Below, one piece after another: positions 1 to 9,154 of a stretch of DNA of 64,000 nt. The notes under the pieces were generated by a model that was not told the origin of the DNA, did not search any database, and worked only from the letters and a program-made list of their open reading frames with translations. Positions within the stretch are counted from its first letter, which is position 1, and the number at the start of each line of letters is the position of its first letter. The stretch lies in the NCBI GenBank assembly GCA_019084025.1, contig JAHRBI010000006.1:124001-188000 (forward strand). Reading direction: 5' to 3'. Source of the stretch: Burkholderiaceae bacterium DAT-1. Lineage in GTDB: Bacteria; Pseudomonadota; Gammaproteobacteria; Burkholderiales; Chitinimonadaceae. The position numbers were made by a program, and so were the translations under genes.

Positions 1-676
1 CAGATGCAATCACGTAGGCCTGATTTTCGATGGCGCGTGCGCGCAGGAGTGGCTCCCAGTGCGCCTTTCCTGTTGTTTCGGTGAAGGCTGCAGGTACGCA
101 GATAATGTCCGGCATACCCATTTGCCGGTATAACTCGGGGAAGCGCAGGTCATAACAGATTGATAGTCCGATACGTCCGAATGGGGAATCAAACGCCACG
201 ACTTCACGACCAGCGGTAATCGTGGCCTCTTCGCGATATCGCTCTTCGCCAGACTCGAATCCGAAAAGATGAATCTTATCGTAGCGGGCAACCTGCTTAC
301 CCTGATCGTCATACACCAGACAGCTGTTGCGTACCTTGTTCGGATGCTCATCCCATAACGGCACAGAGCCACCGATGATCCACATGCCATGCTTTTTGGC
401 TGCGCGAGAAAGGAAATCCTGAATAGGGCCGGCGCCGGGAGACTCCCTTACCGCCACTTTATCAGCATCTTTCAAGCCAATGATGGCAAAGTATTCAGGC
501 AACACTGCCAGTTGGGCGCCTTGCGCAGCCGCCATGCCAATCAATACGTCGGCTTCAGCAAGGTTAGCTCCGACTGTCGGGCCTGACGCCATCTGAATGG
601 CTGCGACCCGGAATCCTCCAGCGCGTTCGGCCAGATGCGCCTGCATCTTAGAATGTGTGTGTGCTCGGGTAGACAT
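1..676 (-). CDS. Carbon-nitrogen hydrolase, nitrilase superfamily (3' end outside window)
   Basis: Amidase of the nitrilase superfamily, most like the Nit1/omega-amidase group that hydrolyses small amides such as deaminated glutathione; the exact substrate is inferred only. The Glu-Lys-Cys catalytic triad is visible: Glu61 in PEYF, Lys134 in DKIHLF and Cys174 in SICYDLRFPELYR. Translation from ATG at 676 stays open to the window edge, so about 225 residues of an expected 270-280 are present and the C-terminus is missing. A Shine-Dalgarno-like CAGGAA lies just upstream. It follows yhdP by 26 bases on the same strand, an arrangement common in betaproteobacteria, where tldD often comes next. Confidence 0.88.
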   Translation of the reverse strand, partial: MSTRAHTHSKMQAHLAERAGGFRVAAIQMASGPTVGANLAEADVLIGMAAAQGAQLAVLPEYFAIIGLKDADKVAVRESPGAGPIQDFLSRAAKKHGMWIIGGSVPLWDEHPNKVRNSCLVYDDQGKQVARYDKIHLFGFESGEERYREEATITAGREVVAFDSPFGRIGLSICYDLRFPELYRQMGMPDIICVPAAFTETTGKAHWEPLLRARAIENQAYVIAS

Positions 677-702
677 AATGCGATTCCTGTTTTCAGGTCT
701 TC

Positions 703-3700
703 TTAGTTTGATCCGGACTTTGCAGCACCCTCAATTTTTGGGTCATCCAGACTGCCGCTGATATCAATTTCCTGAGCGAATATTTGACCGACCGGATCTT
801 TCAATACTTTCTGCAACAGCAACGAACCTACGCCAATCGCCGGATTTGCCAGAGCCAGACCAGCTGTAACGGACACTGGATCACTGAGTGTCGGCACGAC
901 CCGTACTCGTAATTGCACGGTATTGGCGGGCAGGTCCACCTTACCCTTGAAATTCGCTTTTGCAGGTGGCCCATTGATGTCCAGATTATCTGTACTCATG
1001 ATACCCCGGACAATTGCACTGTCGCCCTGCACACGATCAAAGACAAAGCCATCGCTGAACACATCTCGAAAATCCAGCATCAACCGGCGCGGGAGTGAGG
1101 CCAGACTGAAAATACTGATCAATCTGCCAATCCCCGGCTGGTCGTAGCGCATGAACTGGCCACTCTCCAAATCAATATGAATCTTGCCGTTGAGTGACGC
1201 ATAGGTTGGCGCATACGGCGCGCCAGCCCAGGTCAACTGACCAGTTAGTTTGCCATTTCCACGCTTGATCACTTCAGGATAGCCAAAGCGTTCAAACATT
1301 TTTCCAAGATTCCCCGATGACAGCGAGAAATTCATATCTGTGTGGTTTTCTGCACCGCTCGATTTCCATGCGCCATCGGCCGTGAAATTCAAGTCATCGC
1401 CGCTTAATTCGAAGCGCTGTATCTGCCACGCATCACCCACCGGATTTGCCCGAATCGCCAACTTACCCAGCACGCGATCACTCAAACTGACGCTTTCGGC
1501 CTTGATGTCCAATGCTGGCAGGTGTTGTGCTGTCTGAACAGGCGATCCTGTGGGGCGATTCTCTGGCACAGCCGCAATCGGCAGAGACAGATTAGCCAGA
1601 CGCGCAGACAGTCGCCCCCCGCCCGCACCGCTCCACAAGGCATTCCCGCGTAGTTCTTTACTCTTCACACTGGCAGACCATCCCTGTGCTGCGGGCCGCA
1701 GCTGCGCACTCACCGTATTCAGCTGTCGACCAAATGCCTTCAGCCTTGCAGTCTGAATGTCTATGCCATTAATCGGTGAGTCAGATGAAGCAGCTGAAGT
1801 TGATGCCGAACTTCCCTGCCCGAGTACATCAAGCCATGGATCCAGAGTCAGTTCGGGGTGGTTGATCACAACCCACATGCCCGGACGAACGGGCGACGGT
1901 GTCTGCTTGCCAATGGTGATCTCACCGCGATCTGTTTTCCAGCCATCCTTGCCTTGTGAACGCCGCATATCCATTTCCAGCGTATCGCCCAGCATGAAGC
2001 GCCATCGCTGGGCTTGGCCGTTGGCATGCTGTTCCAGTGCTAAACGCAATGGTCTCGATTCGCCTGCCGCCTTAGTTAAGGGTGCGGGCAATGAAACCGT
2101 TGTATCACGCATGGAGGCATTGACCCCGATCTGCCACCCACCCTCTTTGGGTAAGGCAACCTCAAGCTGATAATCAGTGCTACCTGCAAGGTAGGCGCCA
2201 AAGGGGATGTCGTAACGCTGAGCTGCTTGACGGGTCTGCAAGCTTCCGCTCGCCTCAATACGCATGGTGCCATCACGCAAGGTATTGATATCTGCCCTAA
2301 CCTTACCGCCAAGCGCATTAGCAGTGATGCCCTTGGCATCCGCACCGTGCTCGGTAAAATGTACTTCGCCACGCGCTTCAAACAGATTCGGCATATCGTC
2401 AAGTAACTGAATCTGATTACGATTAAAGCGGTAGCGCCCATCTACCCGTGTGTTTTCTGCATGATCGAGTGGGATATCAAGCTGTAGATCAAGATCGCCA
2501 TTTCCGACGGCTTTTGCTTCTCGACCAAAACCCGACAGTGCCTCATCTAGCGGGCTCTTATTGATAAACCTGAAAAATTCACTGGTGGGCCCCGATACTT
2601 TGCCTGTCACCGTCAGAATATCTGCCTTGGACAAATCAGGAATCACCGCCGATGCAGATTCGATATGCGTCCCGAGAATCTCCCCTTTACCGAGAATCTC
2701 CATGCGATTACCGCTGAAACGCAATTTGCCATCGAGATGATCAATACCCGGCCATCCGGGGGTGTATTCGAACTTCACATCATGTGCATCGCCTTCGACA
2801 AGCCAGACACCTTCTTTATTGTCAGGAAATGGAAACGCATCTAGTGGCCCCTTTGCAATGATCTTGATATTGCGCGCCTCACCCTCTTTCAGCGAAGCAT
2901 CAAGGTATTTGTGGGTCTCCGGGCCAATTGAGACTGGGAGAAAACGCCTCACATCGCGTGCATTGACGCGCGCCACCTCAGCATTAAGATCCAGATACCC
3001 GCTGGTACCTGCCATAGCTCGCCATTCACCTTTAGCGCTGGCTTGAATGGCTCGACTGGATAGAGAAAGCTGCTTCAGCACGAATCGCATGTCGGGCTGA
3101 TACGTCCAGCTGCCTTTGAGTGCAATGGTGTCCAGCGAAAGTGGATCGGGCAATATACCGGGCGCAACCAGTGAAAACTGCTTACCTGAAACATCGATTT
3201 CCCCACCTGCCTGGGTCATCGTCACTCGCCCGCTGAGCGGCCCGCTACTCGGCCAGGGTGCCGGCGCTGTCAAAGCCAGCGCACTGAATCGTGCTTCTCC
3301 CGAATATGACGACGGATGACGCCAGTTGCCTTTCCAGCGTCCGCTGACTGAATCGATTCGACCGGATGGATGCATGCCATTCATGGCCTTGCGTACCTCC
3401 GGCGGTAACGGCAACGCAGACTCAAGTCCACTTAATGGGGGCACCACCAGTTTGTCGAAGCTAAAGCTACCCGCCTGAGCGCTGTATTCAACCTTTAAGG
3501 CACCACCATTGAGCACTGGATTCTGACCGGTCGCCAGCGCCAGATTGTTCGCAGTCAGCGTATGCTGACCATTCTTTTCGTGCCAATGCAACTGACCGCC
3601 CAGCCTGGACAATCGAAATACGTCCAGCTCGGGCGCGATGCGCATAGCCGTGTCCCGAACATCAAGCTTGATATCCACGCCGTTGACATTGAAGGCGCGA

Positions 3701-4548
3701 AAACTGATCGCCAAATCAACACTGCCCTTGCCTGAATGGACATCAACCGGATAGGGAATCCACTGCCCCCATGCGGCGAGATCTACGCCGGCTATACCGC
3801 CACGTAGCTCACCTTCCCACGACTTGTAGGCATCGAGACTATCGCCGGACCAGTTTGCTTCCAACCGAAAGGGTTGCGCGAGTCTGGCTGGCGGTGTCGT
3901 ACTCAATTTCAGACTGTGCCGACCAAATAGTTGGTTCTCGACCTCAAGGTCGACCTGATCAAGGACAAGGGGCACGCCACCGCGCATTTCATCCCGCCAG
4001 AGAATTCGACCCTGTTGAATCCCCAAGCGGTGATTACGCAGCATCCAGTCCATCAGACGGTTGTCCCCGCCCTGGTGATTGAGCAGGATGCCAGCAACGG
4101 AAATCTGACCATTCTTCTCACGTGTGATGGTCAGATCAGGGCGAATGGCTGTCAGGCTATCCAGACGGATGTCGCCGATCAGGAATGGCCACCACGCCAG
4201 CGTGCCTTCCACTTCTGCAAGCTGTAATGCGGGCTTTCCCGACTGGTCAGCAAGACTAAACCCATCGATCTGTACCCAGGGCTGGAAGGCTCGCCATCCC
4301 CCATGGATGCGACGGATCTCCACGTCACGCCCCAGGCTCTGGGTGAGGGTGGACTCGAATTTTCCGCGATACTCGTCAAGATGCGGGAACATCCACCATT
4401 GCAGCCAGGCGGACAATCCAAGGACAACCGTCATCAGAATGGCGGCGATCCAGATCAGGACACGGGATTGCCAATGCACAGCCGAAAAGCACAGGTTAAA
4501 ACCGGTGCGGAATTTTCTGCCAATTGCGGAAGGAGAGAAACGGCTCAT
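703..4548 (-). CDS. yhdP: YhdP family AsmA-like envelope protein
   Basis: Very large (1281 aa) AsmA-like protein. In E. coli YhdP, TamB and YdbH are bridge-like proteins that carry phospholipids from the inner to the outer membrane. One N-terminal membrane anchor is seen at about residues 28-52 (a run of V, L, I, A and W ending at WMFP), followed by the typical DVEIRRIHGGWRAFQPWVQIDGF region and a long periplasmic body of repeated beta-strand segments. The C-terminal part (LTAGLALANPAIGVGSLLLQ, then an amphipathic end) is typical of the family. Length matches E. coli YhdP (about 1270 aa). It is divergent from glnE, and the nitrilase gene follows closely, probably in one transcript. Confidence 0.93.
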   Translation of the reverse strand: MSRFSPSAIGRKFRTGFNLCFSAVHWQSRVLIWIAAILMTVVLGLSAWLQWWMFPHLDEYRGKFESTLTQSLGRDVEIRRIHGGWRAFQPWVQIDGFSLADQSGKPALQLAEVEGTLAWWPFLIGDIRLDSLTAIRPDLTITREKNGQISVAGILLNHQGGDNRLMDWMLRNHRLGIQQGRILWRDEMRGGVPLVLDQVDLEVENQLFGRHSLKLSTTPPARLAQPFRLEANWSGDSLDAYKSWEGELRGGIAGVDLAAWGQWIPYPVDVHSGKGSVDLAISFRAFNVNGVDIKLDVRDTAMRIAPELDVFRLSRLGGQLHWHEKNGQHTLTANNLALATGQNPVLNGGALKVEYSAQAGSFSFDKLVVPPLSGLESALPLPPEVRKAMNGMHPSGRIDSVSGRWKGNWRHPSSYSGEARFSALALTAPAPWPSSGPLSGRVTMTQAGGEIDVSGKQFSLVAPGILPDPLSLDTIALKGSWTYQPDMRFVLKQLSLSSRAIQASAKGEWRAMAGTSGYLDLNAEVARVNARDVRRFLPVSIGPETHKYLDASLKEGEARNIKIIAKGPLDAFPFPDNKEGVWLVEGDAHDVKFEYTPGWPGIDHLDGKLRFSGNRMEILGKGEILGTHIESASAVIPDLSKADILTVTGKVSGPTSEFFRFINKSPLDEALSGFGREAKAVGNGDLDLQLDIPLDHAENTRVDGRYRFNRNQIQLLDDMPNLFEARGEVHFTEHGADAKGITANALGGKVRADINTLRDGTMRIEASGSLQTRQAAQRYDIPFGAYLAGSTDYQLEVALPKEGGWQIGVNASMRDTTVSLPAPLTKAAGESRPLRLALEQHANGQAQRWRFMLGDTLEMDMRRSQGKDGWKTDRGEITIGKQTPSPVRPGMWVVINHPELTLDPWLDVLGQGSSASTSAASSDSPINGIDIQTARLKAFGRQLNTVSAQLRPAAQGWSASVKSKELRGNALWSGAGGGRLSARLANLSLPIAAVPENRPTGSPVQTAQHLPALDIKAESVSLSDRVLGKLAIRANPVGDAWQIQRFELSGDDLNFTADGAWKSSGAENHTDMNFSLSSGNLGKMFERFGYPEVIKRGNGKLTGQLTWAGAPYAPTYASLNGKIHIDLESGQFMRYDQPGIGRLISIFSLASLPRRLMLDFRDVFSDGFVFDRVQGDSAIVRGIMSTDNLDINGPPAKANFKGKVDLPANTVQLRVRVVPTLSDPVSVTAGLALANPAIGVGSLLLQKVLKDPVGQIFAQEIDISGSLDDPKIEGAAKSGSN

Positions 4549-4684
4549 TCGTTGTGGTATGTCTTTGTCTTGTACTTATCCAGACAAGCGCCGGCCGTTC
4601 TGGTTCAATGTGATTCACCATCATCATAATCAAGATAGAGTTGGCATCGCTGCCAAATCGGCGCATATTCTACCGCGATGCAGC

Positions 4685-7414
4685 ATGTCGCGTGCATCAA
4701 CCCTCAGAATTTCATACATTCCCGCTATGCCAGCCTATTCTGCACTCGAACGAGCCCTCTCCCACAGTCGATATCTGCAACGCTTGCTTGCAGTCCGGCC
4801 GGAGATTCGCGCTGATATTCAAGCACATATTGAGCATCCGTTTACGCGTACTGAAATGCAAGCGGCATTATTGCAGTGTCGCGACGAAGACGCATTGCAT
4901 CGAGGCATGCGCCATTTGCGGCAACAGGTGCTTGCTCGCATGATCTGCCGGGAACTCGGCGGCCTGTCCGACCTCGATGAAGTCGTGCAAACCTGCACGT
5001 CACTTGCAGAGGAAACCATTCGCGCCTGCATGCGCCTGCTGGAGGTGCCGGATGAGCGTTATGGGCAACCCATTGGTGAAAGTACGGGAGAGGTCCAGCG
5101 TCTCCTCGTAGTTGGCATGGGCAAGCTTGGCGGCGGTGAACTAAATGTCTCGTCCGATATTGATCTGGTATTTATCTACCCGGAAGATGGCGAGACCAAT
5201 GGTCCAAGGCGCATATCCAATCACGAATATTTTGCCCGTCTGGGCAAACGTCTGATTGCACTGCTGAATGATGTAACGGCAGACGGCTTTGTTTTTCGGG
5301 TAGATATGCGATTAAGACCCTTTGGCGACTCGGGTCCGCTTGTATCGAGTTTTGATGCCTTGGAAAACTATCTACTCACACAGGGACGTGAGTGGGAGCG
5401 CTATGCGTGGATCAAGGGGCGCGTGGTGAATGAGGTCAGTGATGCGGTCGAACAAGACCTCATGAAGCTGGTGACGCCCTTTATCTACCGCAAGTATCTT
5501 GACTACAGCGCGTATGCGTCAATGCGCGATCTGCATGCGCAAATTCAGCGCGAAGTTCGGCGCCGTGACATGGCTGACAATATCAAACTCGGTCCGGGCG
5601 GTATCCGTGAAATCGAGTTCATCGCACAGGTTTTCCAGTTGATTCGGGGCGGAAGGCGTCCATTGCTGCGCGTCCGCCCTACTCGCGATGTACTTCGATT
5701 GCTCGCGGCCATGGGGCAGCTCGAACAGGCAGCCGTTGATCTGCTTGTCGAGGCGTATGAATTTCTACGTGATCTGGAGCATCGCCTGCAATATCTGGAT
5801 GATGCACAAACGCAGATGCTGCCTGAACAGGAGGAGGATCAGCGCAGAATTGCGAGTAGCATGGGATTTGATGATTGGGCCAGCTTCCGTAAAACACTGG
5901 AACGCTATCGACAGCACGTCATGAATCAATTCGAATTGGTCTTTGCCTTGCCACAAGCCGAGGGAGAGGCCGTCCACCCCTTGTCCGGCGTATGGCTGGG
6001 GATTGCCGATGGCCAGTCATCACAGGCGAGACTCGCAACGCTCGGCTATCGGCAGCCGGAAGAAATCGAGCGAAGACTCTCTGCGATTGCACAAAGTAGT
6101 CGTTACAAGTCGCTTGCCGACAAAAGCAGGCGCCGACTGGATGCACTGATTCCGCCGCTAATCGAAGTTGCATCACGCGAATCCAATCCGGATGAAACCC
6201 TGTCGCGCATCTTGAATTTCCTTGAAACCATCAGTCGTCGCGAATCGTATCTGGCATTACTGGCCGAACATCCGCAAACGCTGAGTCGTCTCTGTGCGCT
6301 GCACAGTGCAAGTCCCTGGGTGGCGGCCTATCTTAATCAGCACCCGATCCTACTGGATGAGCTGCTGGATGCCCGCTTGCTGTACGCGCCGCCGACCTGG
6401 CCCAAGCTTTCAGAGCTGTTGCGAGCTGATCTGGAAGCCCATGCAGGCGACCAGGAAGTTGAAATGGATGTGCTACGCCATTTCCAGCATCAACAAGTAT
6501 TCAGACTGGTCGCGCAGGATCTGGCAGGGGAATGGTCGCTCACCACTTTATCAGACCATTTATCCGATCTTGCCGATTTGATCTTGCAGCAAACCATTCA
6601 GCGCTGCTGGACCGAAATGCCGGGGAAACACCGCGACAGTCCTGCATTTGCCATCATTGGCTACGGAAAACTAGGTGGTAAAGAGCTGGGCTATGGCAGC
6701 GACCTGGATCTGATCTTCCTCTATGACGACGATCATCCTGATGCGGGCGAGAAATATGCACGACTGGCGCGGCGCATCAATACCTGGCTAACCACCACGA
6801 CTGCGGCCGGTAGCCTGTATGAGGTTGATTTGCGGCTGCGTCCCAACGGATCGTCCGGCCTTCTGGTCAGCAATATTGCATCCTTTGACCACTATCAGCG
6901 CCATGAAGCCTGGGCATGGGAACACCAAGCCCTGACACGCGCACGATTCTGTGCGGGTGATCCTGCAATTGGCGAGACGTTTGAAACAGTACGTCGTTCG
7001 GTCTTGTCACTTGATCGCGAACCGCAAACCTTGAAGGATGAAGTACTGAATATGCGGGCACGCATGCTGGAAACGCATCCAGCCGATGAGACGGACCTAA
7101 AGCATCGCAGAGGTGGTCTGGTTGATCTCGAATTTATCGTCCAGTTTCTGGTATTGGCGCACAGTCATACCATTCCATCGCTTTTAGAAAATAGCGGCAA
7201 TATTGCGCTGCTGGATATCGCTGCCGATGCCGGGCTGATCCCCGAATCACTTGCATCGGCCGGACAGGAAGCCTACCGCAGCCTGCGCGCACATCAGCAT
7301 GCCGAACGGTTGAATGGCGGGTTGCAGCAGCATGCGGATGATCCGGCGCTGGATCAGCACTGCGCTACGGTGAGGACGCTATGGGATCACGTATTCCAGC
7401 CAACCGGAGCGTGA
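4685..7414 (+). CDS. glnE: Bifunctional glutamine synthetase adenylyltransferase/deadenylyltransferase
   Basis: Adds AMP to, and removes it from, glutamine synthetase in response to PII, setting nitrogen assimilation. Two nucleotidyltransferase halves are visible: GMGKLGGGELN...SDIDLVFIY near residue 143 (deadenylylase half) and GYGKLGGKELGYGSDLDLIFLYDDD near residue 657 (adenylylase half), each followed by the helical GlnE/PII-uridylyltransferase-type domain. Length of 909 aa from this start fits the family. The reading frame stays open upstream to 4124, but that stretch lies opposite the yhdP coding region, so I place the start after 4548: ATG at 4685, or alternatively ATG at 4727 (MPAYSALERAL). 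Neither has a strong ribosome site. Confidence 0.93.
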   Translation: MSRASTLRISYIPAMPAYSALERALSHSRYLQRLLAVRPEIRADIQAHIEHPFTRTEMQAALLQCRDEDALHRGMRHLRQQVLARMICRELGGLSDLDEVVQTCTSLAEETIRACMRLLEVPDERYGQPIGESTGEVQRLLVVGMGKLGGGELNVSSDIDLVFIYPEDGETNGPRRISNHEYFARLGKRLIALLNDVTADGFVFRVDMRLRPFGDSGPLVSSFDALENYLLTQGREWERYAWIKGRVVNEVSDAVEQDLMKLVTPFIYRKYLDYSAYASMRDLHAQIQREVRRRDMADNIKLGPGGIREIEFIAQVFQLIRGGRRPLLRVRPTRDVLRLLAAMGQLEQAAVDLLVEAYEFLRDLEHRLQYLDDAQTQMLPEQEEDQRRIASSMGFDDWASFRKTLERYRQHVMNQFELVFALPQAEGEAVHPLSGVWLGIADGQSSQARLATLGYRQPEEIERRLSAIAQSSRYKSLADKSRRRLDALIPPLIEVASRESNPDETLSRILNFLETISRRESYLALLAEHPQTLSRLCALHSASPWVAAYLNQHPILLDELLDARLLYAPPTWPKLSELLRADLEAHAGDQEVEMDVLRHFQHQQVFRLVAQDLAGEWSLTTLSDHLSDLADLILQQTIQRCWTEMPGKHRDSPAFAIIGYGKLGGKELGYGSDLDLIFLYDDDHPDAGEKYARLARRINTWLTTTTAAGSLYEVDLRLRPNGSSGLLVSNIASFDHYQRHEAWAWEHQALTRARFCAGDPAIGETFETVRRSVLSLDREPQTLKDEVLNMRARMLETHPADETDLKHRRGGLVDLEFIVQFLVLAHSHTIPSLLENSGNIALLDIAADAGLIPESLASAGQEAYRSLRAHQHAERLNGGLQQHADDPALDQHCATVRTLWDHVFQPTGA

Positions 7415-7424
7415 CGCAAACCGC

Positions 7425-7430
7425 TATAAT
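7425..7430 (+). promoter_or_regulatory. Candidate -10 element for fbp
   Basis: A perfect TATAAT lies 45 bases before the fbp start, just after the glnE stop. No convincing -35 hexamer is seen at the right distance, so this is only a candidate for a separate fbp promoter. Confidence 0.3.
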
Positions 7431-7474
7431 CATGGCGAATTCAATTACTCACTCCCTTTGCCCGAGAGGACACC

Positions 7475-8485
7475 ATGAGCAGAATCTCGCTCAGCCGCTT
7501 TCTGATCGAACAGCAGCGCCTGCATAGCCATATCACGCCTGAACTGCGTCTCTCCATTGAAGTTGTTGCCCGTGCATGCAAGGCCATCTCTCATGCCGTA
7601 CAGAAAGGTGCCCTGGCCGGTGTACTCGGCGAAGCCGGTACCGGCAATATTCAAGGCGAAGCGCAGAAGAAGCTGGATGTGATCGCCAACGACGTGCTGC
7701 TCGAAGCCAACGAATGGGGCGGTCACCTAGCCGCAATCGCATCGGAAGAAATGGAACATCCCTATCCCATTCCGAGTGCCTTTCCGAAGGGCGGCTACCT
7801 GCTCCTGTTTGATCCGCTGGATGGCTCGTCCAATATCGACGTGAACATTTCGGTCGGCACGATTTTCTCGCTGCTGAAGGTGCCGGATGGTGTAGAAGAA
7901 GCCAAGGAAGAACATTTCCTGCAAAAGGGTGCCACTCAGGTCGCTGCGGGTTATGCGGTCTATGGCCCACAAACCATGCTGGTACTCACCACAGGCCAAG
8001 GCGTCGACGGGTTTACGCTGGATCGCGAAATCGGCAGCTGGGTACTCACTCACCCGCAAATGAAGGTGCCAGAGAAGACCAAGGAGTTCGCCATTAACAT
8101 GTCGAACATGCGCCACTGGGAAGCCCCCGTGAAGCGTTATGTAGACGAGTTGCTGGCCGGCTCCACTGGCCCGCGCGGCAAAGACTTCAATATGCGCTGG
8201 GTGGCCTCCATGGTGGCAGACGTACATCGCATTTTGACCCGTGGTGGCGTGTTCACCTACCCGCGTGATGCCCGCGAACCAGAAAAAGCCGGCAAGCTGC
8301 GTTTAATGTACGAGGCTAATCCAATGTCCTACATTATTGAGCAGGCTGGTGGTGCATCGACAAACGGCTACGAGCGTATCCTCGATATTCAACCAGAACA
8401 ATTGCATCAGCGCGTGGCTGTCTTTCTAGGATCGAAAGAAGAGGTCGACGTTGTCACCCGCTATCATCGCGAAGCGCAGGGCTAA
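7475..8485 (+). CDS. fbp: Fructose-1,6-bisphosphatase class I
   Basis: Hydrolyses fructose 1,6-bisphosphate to fructose 6-phosphate in gluconeogenesis. The class I signature is clear: [13 protein letters not shown] followed by VGTIFSLL near residues 110-128 (metal-binding Asp/Asp), IASEE before it (Glu metal ligand), and the C-terminal substrate region [20 protein letters not shown]. The 336-aa length is normal. A good ribosome site (GAGAGGA) precedes ATG. The gene sits 60 bases after glnE, and a strong intrinsic terminator follows it, so transcription either reads through from glnE or starts in the short gap. Confidence 0.97.
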   Translation: MSRISLSRFLIEQQRLHSHITPELRLSIEVVARACKAISHAVQKGALAGVLGEAGTGNIQGEAQKKLDVIANDVLLEANEWGGHLAAIASEEMEHPYPIPSAFPKGGYLLLFDPLDGSSNIDVNISVGTIFSLLKVPDGVEEAKEEHFLQKGATQVAAGYAVYGPQTMLVLTTGQGVDGFTLDREIGSWVLTHPQMKVPEKTKEFAINMSNMRHWEAPVKRYVDELLAGSTGPRGKDFNMRWVASMVADVHRILTRGGVFTYPRDAREPEKAGKLRLMYEANPMSYIIEQAGGASTNGYERILDIQPEQLHQRVAVFLGSKEEVDVVTRYHREAQG

Positions 8486-8505
8486 TCAACGCCCCTCGCA
8501 GATCG

Positions 8506-8530
8506 GCCCGGACTGTTGTCCGGGCTTTTT
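8506..8530 (+). terminator. Intrinsic terminator after fbp
   Basis: Perfect 8-bp stem (GCCCGGAC / GTCCGGGC) with loop TGTT followed by five T. It closes the glnE-fbp unit. Confidence 0.9.
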
Positions 8531-8635
8531 CATTTCTAGCGCAGCCCTTTGTCAATCTGTCTGGCGTAGCCGCTTTGAGCGGTCTAACTTTCTAAATATT
8601 GGGTGAAATACACATTCACATGGATCGTTGCCGCC

Positions 8636-9154
8636 ATGAAAAATCAGATTGCACCAACAAATCGTGAACAAGTGATGAGGGATTACGATTTCATCATCTC
8701 CAAGACTGATGCCAAAGGTCGTCTTGTTTACGCAAACCAAACCTTCATCGAGTTCTCCGGTTTCTCAGAAGCGGAGTTGCTGGGTCAGCAGCACAATATT
8801 GTCCGCCATCCGGACATGCCGCGCGGGGTATTCAAACTGTTATGGGATACCCTGACGCAAGGCAAGGAAATTTTTGCCTACGTCAAAAATATGCAAAAGG
8901 ATGGCGGATTCTACTGGGTGTTTGCCAACGTCACCCCGGACTATGATCCATCGGGAAATATCATTGGCTATTTTTCAGTCCGCCGCGCCCCCAGAAAACC
9001 CGCAGTACAGAAAATATCGGTCATATATCAGCAAATGATCGACATTGAAAAACAGGCTGGCCCAAAACATGCGTGTGAAGCGTCACTTCGCTATTTAAAT
9101 GAAACATTGGCGCAGGAAGGCATGACCTATGAAAATTTCATCCTTGCTCTCTAA
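8636..9154 (+). CDS. Aer-type PAS domain protein (predicted FAD energy/redox sensor)
   Basis: Soluble protein of 172 aa made almost only of one PAS domain of the aerotaxis (Aer) type. Started at ATG 8636, its numbering matches my recollection of E. coli Aer at the residues reported to contact or affect FAD: Asn34, Arg57, His58, Asp60 and Trp70, within [10 protein letters not shown] and KLLWDTL. The block [18 protein letters not shown] follows as in Aer. Unlike Aer it has no membrane segment, HAMP or signalling domain. Those are supplied by the next gene, which overlaps it by 26 bases. This is the arrangement known as CetB/CetA in Campylobacter. A GTG at 8603 is a less likely start. Confidence 0.85.
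   Translation: MKNQIAPTNREQVMRDYDFIISKTDAKGRLVYANQTFIEFSGFSEAELLGQQHNIVRHPDMPRGVFKLLWDTLTQGKEIFAYVKNMQKDGGFYWVFANVTPDYDPSGNIIGYFSVRRAPRKPAVQKISVIYQQMIDIEKQAGPKHACEASLRYLNETLAQEGMTYENFILAL

Noticed and set aside
4124-4684. N-terminal extension of the glnE frame
   Set aside because: The stretch lies opposite yhdP, has no ribosome site, and would make GlnE far longer than the family; the real start is near 4685-4727.
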